A stretch of DNA of 42,993 nt. Source: Armatimonadota bacterium. GTDB taxonomy: Bacteria > Armatimonadota > UBA5829. A model generated the notes under the pieces. That model saw only the letters and a program-made list of their open reading frames with translations, ran no database searches and was not told the origin of the DNA. The stretch is taken from NCBI GenBank assembly GCA_039679645.1, contig JBDKUO010000043.1:1-42993 (forward strand). The letters run 5' to 3'. The first letter of the stretch is position 1; every line of letters starts with the position of its first letter. A program made the translations under genes and the position numbers. Shown here piece by piece: positions 24,390-32,024 of the stretch.

Positions 24390-25661
24390 ATGACGATTTA
24401 CGAAGACTTGAAATGGCGAGACATTATATTCCAGAGTTCGGATCCGGAGGGAATTCCCGAGCTTCTTGCAAAGGCCGGCCAAACCCTGTATTGCGGCTTC
24501 GACCCGACTGCAGCCAGCCTGCACATAGGCAGCCTGCTGCCTCTGCTTACACTCAAACGCTTCCAGCTTGCCGGACACAAGCCCATAGCGCTGGTTGGCG
24601 GCGCGACAGGCCTGATCGGTGACCCAAGCGGCAAGACGACCGAGCGTACGCTCAACACCAAGGAGACAGTCGATGGGTATGTTGCGGGAATCCGCTCGCA
24701 GATAGAGAGAATACTCGATCCGTCCGGCTCCACCGGCGTTCGGGTGGTCAATAACTATGACTGGGTCGCTCCCATCACGGCGATTGAGTTTTTGCGTGAT
24801 GTGGGCAAGCATTTCAGCGTCAATATGATGATGGCCAAGGACTCTATCAGCGCCAGGCTCGAAAGGGACGAAGTCGGTATATCCTACACCGAGTTCAGCT
24901 ACATGCTGCTGCAGGCGTATGACTTCTATCATCTCTACAAAGAGTGTGACTGCAAATTGCAGGTCGGAGGCGCCGACCAGTGGGGCAACATGACCGCCGG
25001 GATAGAGTTGGTGAGAAGAAAGCTTTCAAAACAGGCATACTGTCTCACCTTCCCGCTGGTCACCAATGCTGCGGGCCAGAAGTTCGGCAAGTCAGAGGCA
25101 GGCGCAATCTGGCTTGATGCTGAGCTGACTTCGCCCTACGCGCTGTATCAGTATTTCGTGAATACGGACGACCGCGACGTCGTGAAATATCTTAAGTACT
25201 TCACTCTTCTGAGCCATGAGGAGATATCTGACCTGATCAATAAGGTTGAAACCCAGCCTGAACGCCGCGAAGCGCAGAAGAAACTGGCCTATGAAGTGAC
25301 TGCTATCATCCACGATAAGACCGAAGCAGATAAAGTGGTTGCGGCAAGCCAGGCTCTCTTCGGTGACAGCGACCTTGCGAGTGTCGATCTGAAGACGCTG
25401 CTTGCGGCTGTGGAGAGCGCGCCTGCGTTGAACTATGAGTCAGTCGAATCGGTTCCCAATGCCTTGCAGCTTGCGGTCGACAGCGGCCTGATAGCTTCAA
25501 AGTCCGAAGCAAGGCGCCAGATAGGCGCCGGGGGAGTATATATTAATAACCAGCGAGTCTCTGATATAGACTTCCAGCCTAAAGCGTCCGATTTCATACA
25601 TGGCGCTCTGCTTTTGATCAGAAGAGGCAAGAAGAACTATGCTGTCGTGAAGTTGGACTGA
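24390..25661 (+). CDS. tyrS: Tyrosyl-tRNA synthetase
   Basis: A 423-residue class I synthetase that charges tRNA-Tyr. It contains GFDPTAASLHIGS with the HIGH-type motif HIGS at 45-48, DWVAPITAIEFLRDVGKHF, QVGGADQWGN, and the KMSKS-type motif KFGKS at 231-235. The C-terminal about 60 residues form an S4 RNA-binding domain (SEARRQIGAGGVYINNQRV). ATG 24390 is chosen because it gives the normal length and has GGTGAT upstream; the frame opens 15 codons earlier. It is convergent with the DUF4139 gene, with a hairpin at 25,674-25,705 between. Confidence 0.95.
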   Translation: MTIYEDLKWRDIIFQSSDPEGIPELLAKAGQTLYCGFDPTAASLHIGSLLPLLTLKRFQLAGHKPIALVGGATGLIGDPSGKTTERTLNTKETVDGYVAGIRSQIERILDPSGSTGVRVVNNYDWVAPITAIEFLRDVGKHFSVNMMMAKDSISARLERDEVGISYTEFSYMLLQAYDFYHLYKECDCKLQVGGADQWGNMTAGIELVRRKLSKQAYCLTFPLVTNAAGQKFGKSEAGAIWLDAELTSPYALYQYFVNTDDRDVVKYLKYFTLLSHEEISDLINKVETQPERREAQKKLAYEVTAIIHDKTEADKVVAASQALFGDSDLASVDLKTLLAAVESAPALNYESVESVPNALQLAVDSGLIASKSEARRQIGAGGVYINNQRVSDIDFQPKASDFIHGALLLIRRGKKNYAVVKLD

Positions 25662-25673
25662 CAGGAACGGAGT

Positions 25674-25705
25674 GAAGGTGGAGATGCTCTTCGCTTTCCA
25701 CCTTC
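25674..25705. terminator. Hairpin between convergent tyrS and DUF4139 genes
   Basis: GAAGGTGGA (25674-25682) and TCCACCTTC (25697-25705) pair perfectly around a 14-base loop, and outer GAG/CTC bases extend the stem with gaps. It probably serves both genes; there is no T-tract. Confidence 0.55.
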
Positions 25706-25719
25706 TACTCTCCACTTGA

Positions 25720-27165
25720 CTACCAACTGGTCCTGATCGTATATGTGATGGTTACCTCGCCGTCCTTGGGCACATTCACCGGAAACTCGATAGTGCTTGC
25801 GTCCTTTTTGACGTAGTCACAGGTAGATTTGACAACTTTCCAGTCGGACCATACATGGTCGACCACCTTGACTTCTACAGGCACATCCTTATGGTTTCTG
25901 ATCTTGACCTCGAAACTCTCCTCGACTACATTTGCGGCTATTTTTCTATAATTCGTGCGCTTGTAGTCACCCACAACATCAAACGCATCGCCTATATACA
26001 GCCGAATTTTTTCATCCTTAGGAGTATGGTCGATAGCATCTTCACCGATAAACTGCTGGCTGCCTGTGTCGTCGAACTTGTAGACCCTGATCTTGCCCGC
26101 CGGAAGAGGCATGCCCATGTGGTTTTCCTTGGAGTTCTTGAGCTCTAAGATGACATTCACTTTGTGATAGTCCGACGTGTCGTAGCCGCTGCCCGGGTCG
26201 TATTCTTTTCTGCCCGGATAGAACCAACTCTTGAACCAGTCGCCGCGAGCGTCATAGATCATCTCTTTCTTTACACCGGCGTTGGATGCGTTGAGCAGTG
26301 AGAGCTGTTTGGTTTCGTTATCTCGAATATCAGTCGGACGATCCATCGTATACATGTGATACTCAGAGAAGCTCTTCTCTTCAAATTGAGGCGCGCTGGC
26401 TGCATAAAGGGCACTGGTAGGGATCTCAGACTTATCGTAGCGATATGTGTTCTGCATCCTTCGCACATCACCCGCCATCAAAGTCAGCTTGGCATTTTGG
26501 TATGTGGCGCCGCTCTGGTTGTTGAGTGTTACCCATCCCGCCAGATCCAGAGCCGAGTCGTCTTTATTGACCAGTGCAACGTAATCGGCCTTCCAGCCTA
26601 TCCCATCCGTTATATAGCTGATCTCGACATTCTGATCACACGCCTTATTACTGGCAACCAGCCAGTTGAGAGTCGGCTTGGGGTGCAGGCCTTCGGGCAT
26701 CTGCTTCAAAGTTATCTGACCCGACGGGTTCATCACCAGGTTACCGTCGTCCGTCCTGATTACAATGCCGCCGTTAGCCGGAGGGTTCAAAAGAATACCC
26801 TCCTGCTGGCGCATGGAGCCGTCCATACTGAAATTGGTGAACACAACTCTCTGGCCGACGGACTTATTGAGAATATTGTCCGGGCTGATGAGGTCATACT
26901 GATAGTTCTGCTCCAGGATCGAGACCGAATTAGGAGCCGTGAGGGACTTAAACAGCACGCTGGTCGGGTCGATCTTTGCAGCCACATCCTCGACATCTAT
27001 CGAGTTCGCTCCCTGTGTCAGGCTCACCGCGCGGGTGTCCTTGACCAGTGCGAAGTTGCCGTTATATACAGTCAGAGCAATCGATTTTGGGCTTGATACA
27101 GTGGCAGCCATGCCGGCGCTCGCCAGCGCAAGCACAGCGGCAATGTAAACTATAGTCTGTTTCAT
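25720..27165 (-). CDS. Secreted DUF4139 domain protein
   Basis: A 481-residue exported protein. A signal peptide (MKQTIVYIAAVLALASAGMA-A, cleavage near residue 20) is followed by an N-terminal beta region beginning SIALTVYNGNFALVKDTRAV. The DUF4139 core occupies most of the rest: YITDGIGWKADYVALVN, LAGWVTLNNQSGATYQNAKLTLMAGD, and the LPAGKIRVYKFDD, VEESFEVKIRNHKD and EFPVNVPKDGEVTITYTI segments near the end. The family is widespread, extracytoplasmic and without an assigned biochemical function. ATG 27165 has GGAGG seven bases upstream; a longer frame to 27240 lacks support. It is monocistronic and divergent from the SecD-like lipoprotein gene. Confidence 0.85.
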   Translation of the reverse strand: MKQTIVYIAAVLALASAGMAATVSSPKSIALTVYNGNFALVKDTRAVSLTQGANSIDVEDVAAKIDPTSVLFKSLTAPNSVSILEQNYQYDLISPDNILNKSVGQRVVFTNFSMDGSMRQQEGILLNPPANGGIVIRTDDGNLVMNPSGQITLKQMPEGLHPKPTLNWLVASNKACDQNVEISYITDGIGWKADYVALVNKDDSALDLAGWVTLNNQSGATYQNAKLTLMAGDVRRMQNTYRYDKSEIPTSALYAASAPQFEEKSFSEYHMYTMDRPTDIRDNETKQLSLLNASNAGVKKEMIYDARGDWFKSWFYPGRKEYDPGSGYDTSDYHKVNVILELKNSKENHMGMPLPAGKIRVYKFDDTGSQQFIGEDAIDHTPKDEKIRLYIGDAFDVVGDYKRTNYRKIAANVVEESFEVKIRNHKDVPVEVKVVDHVWSDWKVVKSTCDYVKKDASTIEFPVNVPKDGEVTITYTIRTSW

Positions 27166-27309
27166 TTGTTTCCTCCCTGCAGAGCTAGATATATTATTAG
27201 ACGAGACTCGACTGCATTTGTCATCCGATAAGTTCAACAACTTTTGGCAGGAATTATGGTGATTGTGAAGAATATAATGACATAAGCGGTTCGATCAAAG
27301 CAATTTACG

Positions 27310-27392
27310 CTAAGTAAAATGCACGTCTTGGTTTTAATACCGTATCTTCAGAGTACTTCCTTGATACAAGTTTATGGCCGTACTTTACTTAG
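27310..27392. promoter_or_regulatory. Inverted repeat whose right arm covers a ribosome binding site
   Basis: CTAAGTAAA (27310-27318) and TTTACTTAG (27384-27392) are perfect inverted repeats 65 bases apart. The right arm ends in the first bases of the AGGAGG ribosome site (27391-27396) of the SecD-like gene. Either a DNA operator pair or a long-range mRNA stem is possible. No consensus promoter was found in 27,166-27,401. Confidence 0.35.
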
Positions 27393-27401
27393 GAGGAAAA
27401 A

Positions 27402-28238
27402 ATGCCAAGCAGCCGTTGTTTATTTGCATTATTGCTGATAATGTCGGTCCTGATTTCGGGGTGCAATAGCCTCGTTGGGAGAACCGGCGGCAAGGGTTTG
27501 TTAATAGTCGTCCAGCCGGACCCGACTGCCAAGGTCTACTGGTCTACGACAAAGAACGGACGTGCAAAGATACTCGAGGAGACTCGAGACTTACTGGAAC
27601 GGCGGCTTGCCGGCGTTGATGGAGTGATAGACCCAAGTGTCGAACTACGCGGCGATGCATTGGAGTTTGTGATACCGGATAGTATCAACAGCAAAACCGT
27701 GCTATCCCAGCTCATTGCAAGCGGGAAGCTGGAGTTTTATTTCCTCAAGGATATTCAGGGTCAAAAAAATCCGATTGGCAAGTGGCGTATGGAAGCTCCC
27801 ACGATGCCGAACGCGGGATACATTTTCACAGACTCGAAGAGAAACGCCATAAACAGTATAAATAATCCAAACGACGTGTTAGTAAAAGTTGTCGATGTAT
27901 CCAACAATAAGCCCATTCTGACGGGTCGAGATGTGCTGCCCAACGCTAAAGCAAACATCAATCGGGTAAACCAGATTGTGGTTTGCATTGAGTTTAATGC
28001 TGATGGCGCTCGAAAGTTCAGCAATTTTACCAGAGAGCATGTGGACGATTATCTGGCTGTTTTCTTTAATGATCGGCTTATTACTTCTCCCAAAATCAAC
28101 GAGCCTATTCTGGGATCAGAAGCTGAGATAGCAGGGTTTGTCAACCTGAGACAAGCCAAGCAAGCTGCGGACCAGCTAAACTCCGGTCAAATGCCTGTAA
28201 TGCTGCGAGTAGTCTCAAAGAAACATGTCAAAATGTAG
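27402..28238 (+). CDS. Lipoprotein with SecD P1-like periplasmic domain
   Basis: A 278-residue lipoprotein. The signal peptide ends in lipobox ISGC with the lipidated cysteine at C21. The remainder resembles the periplasmic P1 head of SecD: TRDLLERRLAGVDGVIDPSVE, then VIPDSINSK, ASGKLEFYFL, NKPILTGRDVLPNAKA, VCIEFNADGARKFSNFTREH, and a FNDRLITSPKINEPILGSEAEIAGF end. Full SecD is a six-helix membrane protein of the Sec translocon; here all membrane helices are absent and the head is lipid-anchored instead. A perfect AGGAGG site precedes the ATG. It is not beside secF or yajC. Function unknown; a role in export or folding at the membrane is inference. Confidence 0.8.
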   Translation: MPSSRCLFALLLIMSVLISGCNSLVGRTGGKGLLIVVQPDPTAKVYWSTTKNGRAKILEETRDLLERRLAGVDGVIDPSVELRGDALEFVIPDSINSKTVLSQLIASGKLEFYFLKDIQGQKNPIGKWRMEAPTMPNAGYIFTDSKRNAINSINNPNDVLVKVVDVSNNKPILTGRDVLPNAKANINRVNQIVVCIEFNADGARKFSNFTREHVDDYLAVFFNDRLITSPKINEPILGSEAEIAGFVNLRQAKQAADQLNSGQMPVMLRVVSKKHVKM

Positions 28239-28325
28239 TTTTATCAGCTTGGCGGATTGACCACTCATCCAATTGTCCGGAATGCTCAATATCACGCGTG
28301 TTTTCCTCATCCGACAGGATTTCGG

Positions 28326-28355
28326 TTGACAACAGCCTCTGCGTTGTGGTACTTT
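28326..28355 (+). promoter_or_regulatory. Possible promoter of the GlpT-type transporter gene
   Basis: TTGACA (28326-28331) is followed after 18 bases by TACTTT (28350-28355). The start near 28362 gives a leader of about 40 bases. The -10 match is only partial. Confidence 0.4.
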
Positions 28356-28401
28356 TCACACAGTAATTTACCCACCGACCTAATAATGACGAGGAAGCAT
28401 T

Positions 28402-29757
28402 ATGAATTTTCTGGCGCCGGCGCCGCAGCAAAAGCGACTGCCTGATGATGAAGTAAAGAAGCGTTATCCAAAATACCGATGGCGAGTGATGGAGTCGACG
28501 TTCATCGGGTATGCGATGTTCTATCTGGTCCGCAATAACTTCTCTGTAGTCTCCAAGGACATACAGGGGGCGCTTCACTACACCAAGTCCGATATCGGTA
28601 GCATCCTCGCGATCTCGGCCGCCACATACGGTCTGGGCAAATTCCTTATGGGCGCAGTATCGGACAGAAGCAACCCCCGCAAGTTTATGGCGCTCGGGCT
28701 GTTTCTTACCGCGATCTGCAACTTTGCCTTCGGCGGTGTGCAGAACCTAAACATACACATCTGGTTGTGGGCTCTTAACGGTTTCTTTCAGGGAATGGGC
28801 TGGCCTCCCTGCGGTCGATCAATGGGCCACTGGTTTAGTGAGCGCGAGCGCGGCCTGACATTCAGTATATGGAACACCGCTCACAATGTCGGCGGCGGGC
28901 TTGCCGGTGTTGTAACGGCCTGGGCGGTCACGTCCTTCGGCGGGTGGCAATATGCGTTTTACGTGCCCGGAGCAATCGCGCTGGCATGTTCTATATATAT
29001 ATTCTTTAGGCTCTGCGATACCCCGCAGTCGGTCGGGCTTCCGCCGGTTGAGGAGTATCGTAATGATTATCCCGCTGCGCAGGAAGAGTGCACGAACCTC
29101 GAGCGCGAACTCACCACAAAAGAGCTTTTCGTCAACAATGTTCTAAAGAACAAGCTCATCTGGCTTCTTGCCGTTGCCAACTTTTTTACCTATGTCTCGC
29201 GTTACAGTATGCTCGACTGGGGTCCAATGTATCTGCGCGAGATGAAAGATGCCACACTGATTGGCGGCGGTATTGCGGTGCTCATAACCGAGTTCGGCGG
29301 GATCCCATCGACTATCTTTTTCGGGTGGATATCGGACAAGGTCGGCGGGCGCCGCGGCATGATCTGCACACTGTGTATGATACCGGTATTGGGCGCGTTC
29401 ACAACTATTCTGTTCACTCCGCCGAGTATGATATGGCTGGACATGGTAATGCTCGGGCTTGTGGGGTTCTTTGTGTATCCGGTCATTAACCTGATCGCAA
29501 TCATTGCTCTGGACCTGACATCGAAAAAAGCGATAGGCACTGCAGCCGGGTTTATCGGTTTGTTTGGTTATATAGGCAGAATGGTGGAGGCCAAGGGCTT
29601 TGGCTGGATGCTTGACCATTTCGGCGCAACATACGGCAAGAGCGCAGCATGGCATATAGTCATATACGGCATTCTGGGCTGCACATTCCTTGCGGGAGCG
29701 CTGCTGGCATTTACGTGGAACATAAGGCCCTGCAAAGTCAAGCGCAAGTCTGCATAG
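28402..29757 (+). CDS. MFS transporter, organophosphate:phosphate antiporter type (GlpT/UhpT-like)
   Basis: A 451-residue major facilitator with about 12 hydrophobic segments. It shows the organophosphate:phosphate antiporter signature in the N-terminal half: RNNFSVV, GKFLMGAVSDRSNPRKFM, GFFQGMGWPPCGRSMGHWFS and ERGLTFSIWNTAHNVGGG. Family members exchange glycerol 3-phosphate or hexose phosphates for inorganic phosphate across the inner membrane. The N-terminal Arg and the central WNTAHN residues fit glycerol-3-phosphate transport best, but UhpT- or UhpC-like roles cannot be excluded. A GAGGAAG site precedes the ATG. No glycerol metabolism gene lies nearby. It is convergent with the URO-D gene. 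Confidence 0.88.
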   Translation: MNFLAPAPQQKRLPDDEVKKRYPKYRWRVMESTFIGYAMFYLVRNNFSVVSKDIQGALHYTKSDIGSILAISAATYGLGKFLMGAVSDRSNPRKFMALGLFLTAICNFAFGGVQNLNIHIWLWALNGFFQGMGWPPCGRSMGHWFSERERGLTFSIWNTAHNVGGGLAGVVTAWAVTSFGGWQYAFYVPGAIALACSIYIFFRLCDTPQSVGLPPVEEYRNDYPAAQEECTNLERELTTKELFVNNVLKNKLIWLLAVANFFTYVSRYSMLDWGPMYLREMKDATLIGGGIAVLITEFGGIPSTIFFGWISDKVGGRRGMICTLCMIPVLGAFTTILFTPPSMIWLDMVMLGLVGFFVYPVINLIAIIALDLTSKKAIGTAAGFIGLFGYIGRMVEAKGFGWMLDHFGATYGKSAAWHIVIYGILGCTFLAGALLAFTWNIRPCKVKRKSA

Positions 29758-29774
29758 CTAAACCTCGCCCCGGC

Positions 29775-29792
29775 CCTCTCCCACGGGAGAGG
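29775..29792. repeat. CCTCTCCC hairpin element between convergent genes
   Basis: CCTCTCC (29775-29781) and GGAGAGG (29786-29792) form a perfect stem with a 4-base loop, within a CTCGCCCCGGCCCTCTCCCA context that resembles a short repeat common in many bacterial genomes. It could also act as a terminator for both flanking genes. Confidence 0.5.
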
Positions 29793-29838
29793 ACGCAGCC
29801 TCCCAATATTCATCTTTAGTGGCCCGATACAGTGCCGT

Positions 29839-30936
29839 TTATCGATGAGCGAGTTCGGCTGAAAGGTCAAGGTATAGTTTAATGGCTTCCGGCGGCGTGT
29901 TCCATGGGATCTGGTTTCCGATGCACATAAAGTAGCCGCCGCATATTTTGGCAGTCTCCACCATGCTCTCGACCATGGCGCGTATCTCCGTGGGATTATT
30001 TCGCATAAGTATGCGCACATCCCCTTCACCCGCAAGAAAAATATCACCGTATCTGTGTGCAATAGCTTTGAAGTCAGTATGGGGTTCAGTGATGATGCCT
30101 GTCGCACCACATGCCATAACATCGTCTGCATAACGGTCCATGCATCCGTCGGACATAAAGATAGTCCTTTTACCGCCGGCTTTGAGTATGCTCCAATACT
30201 CCTCATATCTGGGGAACACATACTTATTCATCCAAGCTGGTGAGCAGACAGGACCCCTGGTGTTTACGATATCGTCATGGCAGACGACGAAATTGACCGG
30301 CAGCTTGGCAAAAGCCGTGAAGAGCCGCCTGTTGATTTCTGCGAATTCGTCCATTATGCGCTCGAACCTGTCATCCAGGCAAGTCTCAAGAAAAAGCTCC
30401 CACCCGAATGTCAGCAGCGGCCACATAAAAGTAGTATTGTAGAAGCTGACCATTGCCGTTGAGCCTTCGGGCGCAGTGTCTCCCCACTCGGCTGGAAATC
30501 CCGGTCGATATGCATTGTATATTACGTCAACGCTCGAATAGTCCCGACCTTCATTAATCGGCACGCCGGTCAGATCGATATTTTCAAGCGGAGAGTAGGC
30601 AAACACGTCCTCTGCGCTTTTGAACCGATTTCCCCAGTCCCAGTGACTCGTCTCGGAATCGCCCCAGCGGACATGATGGAGGCCTTCGCCGTCCGTATTT
30701 GCGGTATCCCCATCGGAACCGAGAGTGGGACGCGGCTTAGGATCATCCGTCTCGAATACCGGAAGAGCAAGCTGCGGATATAGCTCCCGAAGTTTTTGAC
30801 GACAGCGCTTCGGGTGTTCATAGTAATCGATACCCGTCAGAAAGGTCTCTGCATCGGGGCACGACCAATGCTCCCAATGCGGCACACGTTTGGGCGCTTT
30901 GCCCATATAGGCCAGATAGTCGTTTGTAAATTCCAT
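29839..30936 (-). CDS. Uroporphyrinogen decarboxylase-family (URO-D) protein
   Basis: A 365-residue TIM-barrel protein of the URO-D/methylcobalamin methyltransferase superfamily. Recognisable parts are FNTTFMWPLLTFGWELFLE-like helix segments, VVCHDDIVNTRGP, the SPAWMNKYVFPRYEEYW barrel segment, FMSDGCMDRY and the late GATGIITEPHTDF and FLAGEGDVRIL strands. Paralogues of this kind are numerous in environmental bacteria, and most are not haem enzymes; some transfer methyl groups. The frame is open to 31059, but a perfect promoter lies inside that extension (31,009-31,037), with a predicted start near 31002. ATG 30936, with a GGGGATGG site, is therefore the best start. Substrate unknown. It is divergent from the TlpA-like gene. 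Confidence 0.8.
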   Translation of the reverse strand: MEFTNDYLAYMGKAPKRVPHWEHWSCPDAETFLTGIDYYEHPKRCRQKLRELYPQLALPVFETDDPKPRPTLGSDGDTANTDGEGLHHVRWGDSETSHWDWGNRFKSAEDVFAYSPLENIDLTGVPINEGRDYSSVDVIYNAYRPGFPAEWGDTAPEGSTAMVSFYNTTFMWPLLTFGWELFLETCLDDRFERIMDEFAEINRRLFTAFAKLPVNFVVCHDDIVNTRGPVCSPAWMNKYVFPRYEEYWSILKAGGKRTIFMSDGCMDRYADDVMACGATGIITEPHTDFKAIAHRYGDIFLAGEGDVRILMRNNPTEIRAMVESMVETAKICGGYFMCIGNQIPWNTPPEAIKLYLDLSAELAHR

Positions 30937-31008
30937 CCATCCATCCCCGCGATATATGTTATTTCTGAACATGTTAGTGTGGCTAAACGCACTATATCTA
31001 ACACGAGC

Positions 31009-31037
31009 ATTATAGTTACCCATATAGAGCGTGTCAA
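31009..31037 (-). promoter_or_regulatory. Consensus sigma-70 promoter of the URO-D gene
   Basis: On the minus strand TTGACA (31037-31032) and TATAAT (31014-31009) are both perfect and separated by exactly 17 bases. The start point near 31002 lies downstream of two in-frame ATG codons, which rules them out as starts for this transcript. Confidence 0.8.
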
Positions 31038-31098
31038 CAAAATTGGGGTATATATTCAAAGCACAAATTTATGCAGTTTTTGCAAACGGAGGACGTGC

Positions 31099-31614
31099 AT
31101 GACAACAAAAAAGTATATGACCCTGTCAGTCGTCATATTGGCGATTTTCGCATTAGTTGCGTCTGCGAGCGCTGTGGTATCGGTAGGCAGCAAGGCGTCT
31201 GACTTTCAACTGACGAGTGTGGATGGGAAAAGCGCGATAAAGCTCTCGAGCTATTTCGGAAAACCTATGCTTCTGGTATACTGGGCAAGTTGGTGTCCGC
31301 ACTGCCGTACTGAGGTCCCGGTGGTTCAAAAGATATACAACGACCTTCACTCTGCTGGGCTGGAGATAGTCGGCGTCAGCTTTGATAGAAGCGCCAAGGA
31401 CGCTCGGGATTTCATGAAGTCAAAGTCCGTAACATTTCCTGTGGCTTTCGGAGGTACGGATCAGGGCATGAAAGTAGCCGATATTTATGGTGTCAGCGGC
31501 ATACCGGTCACGTTCGTGCTCGACAAAAATGCGGTAGTGAAGACAGTCTTTAGAGGTGACCCCGGGGAGAAGGCAATACGCGCGGAACTTACAAAATTAG
31601 GTTTGTCGAAGTAG
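31099..31614 (+). CDS. TlpA/ResA-like secreted thioredoxin
   Basis: A 171-residue exported thioredoxin-fold protein. A signal peptide or N-terminal anchor spans about 1-26 (hydrophobic VVILAIFALVASASA). The active site is WCPHC (C66 and C69) in a LLVYWASWCPHCRTEVPVV segment. GLEIVGVSFDR and the cis-proline loop GIPVTFVLD follow. Such proteins reduce or otherwise handle disulfides outside the cytoplasm, for example in cytochrome c maturation. GGAGG precedes ATG 31099; a longer frame to 30796 runs antisense through the URO-D gene and is rejected. The rpsO promoter begins right after its stop. Confidence 0.88.
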   Translation: MTTKKYMTLSVVILAIFALVASASAVVSVGSKASDFQLTSVDGKSAIKLSSYFGKPMLLVYWASWCPHCRTEVPVVQKIYNDLHSAGLEIVGVSFDRSAKDARDFMKSKSVTFPVAFGGTDQGMKVADIYGVSGIPVTFVLDKNAVVKTVFRGDPGEKAIRAELTKLGLSK

Positions 31615-31616
31615 AT

Positions 31617-31646
31617 TTGACAGTCGATTCTTATTTGTGGTACACT
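31617..31646 (+). promoter_or_regulatory. rpsO promoter
   Basis: TTGACA (31617-31622) and TACACT (31641-31646) are separated by 18 bases. The start near 31653 yields an 85-base leader containing a strong hairpin before rpsO. Confidence 0.75.
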
Positions 31647-31663
31647 CACAAGGTATGAGTCGA

Positions 31664-31716
31664 AATGCAAAAGCTATGTGGGGCGGCATTGAGGCTGACA
31701 GACAGGCTTTTGCATT
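31664..31716 (+). ncRNA. Structured rpsO leader, candidate S15 autoregulatory element
   Basis: AATGCAAAAGC (31664-31674) pairs perfectly with GCTTTTGCATT (31706-31716) around a 31-base G-rich loop (GGGGCGGC near its 5' part). The structure ends eight bases before the GGAGG ribosome site of rpsO. In several bacterial groups S15 represses its own translation through unrelated leader RNAs, so this position fits that role; the fold does not match a class I can name. Confidence 0.5.
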
Positions 31717-31737
31717 TTGATTTGGAGGTGCAATTAA

Positions 31738-32007
31738 TTGGCGCTTGTTAAAGAAAAGAAAACAGTATTAATAGACGAGTACAAGCAGCACGACGGCGAT
31801 ACGGGTTCGCCTGAGGTTCAGATAGCACTGCTCAGCGCTCGGATCAACCAGCTCACCGAGCATCTGAAGGAGCACAAGAAAGATCACCACTCCAGAAGAG
31901 GCTTACTGATGATGGTCGGCCAGCGTAGAAGGCTTCTGAACTATCTGAGCAACAAGGATATCACCCGATATCGTGAGGTAATTGCTCGGCTCGGCATTAG
32001 ACGCTAG
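31738..32007 (+). CDS. rpsO: 30S ribosomal protein S15
   Basis: An 89-residue ribosomal protein, the standard length, which binds 16S rRNA helices 20-22 early in small-subunit assembly. [24 protein letters not shown], the [21 protein letters not shown] block and the C-terminal IARLGIRR are diagnostic. The start is TTG 31738 after GGAGG; the Met-Ala-Leu-Val start fits the family. It is followed by pnp after 17 bases, the arrangement known from many bacteria, where S15 and PNPase are co-transcribed and post-transcriptionally regulated. Confidence 0.97.
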   Translation: MALVKEKKTVLIDEYKQHDGDTGSPEVQIALLSARINQLTEHLKEHKKDHHSRRGLLMMVGQRRRLLNYLSNKDITRYREVIARLGIRR

Positions 32008-32024
32008 GAGACAATATATTCGGA

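Noticed and set aside
26356-27096. Plus-strand open frame of 246 codons
   Set aside because: It is antisense to the DUF4139 gene, which has a signal peptide and good ribosome site.
30796-31098. Upstream extension of the TlpA-like frame by 101 codons
   Set aside because: It runs antisense to the URO-D gene, would hide the signal peptide, and GGAGG directly precedes ATG 31099.
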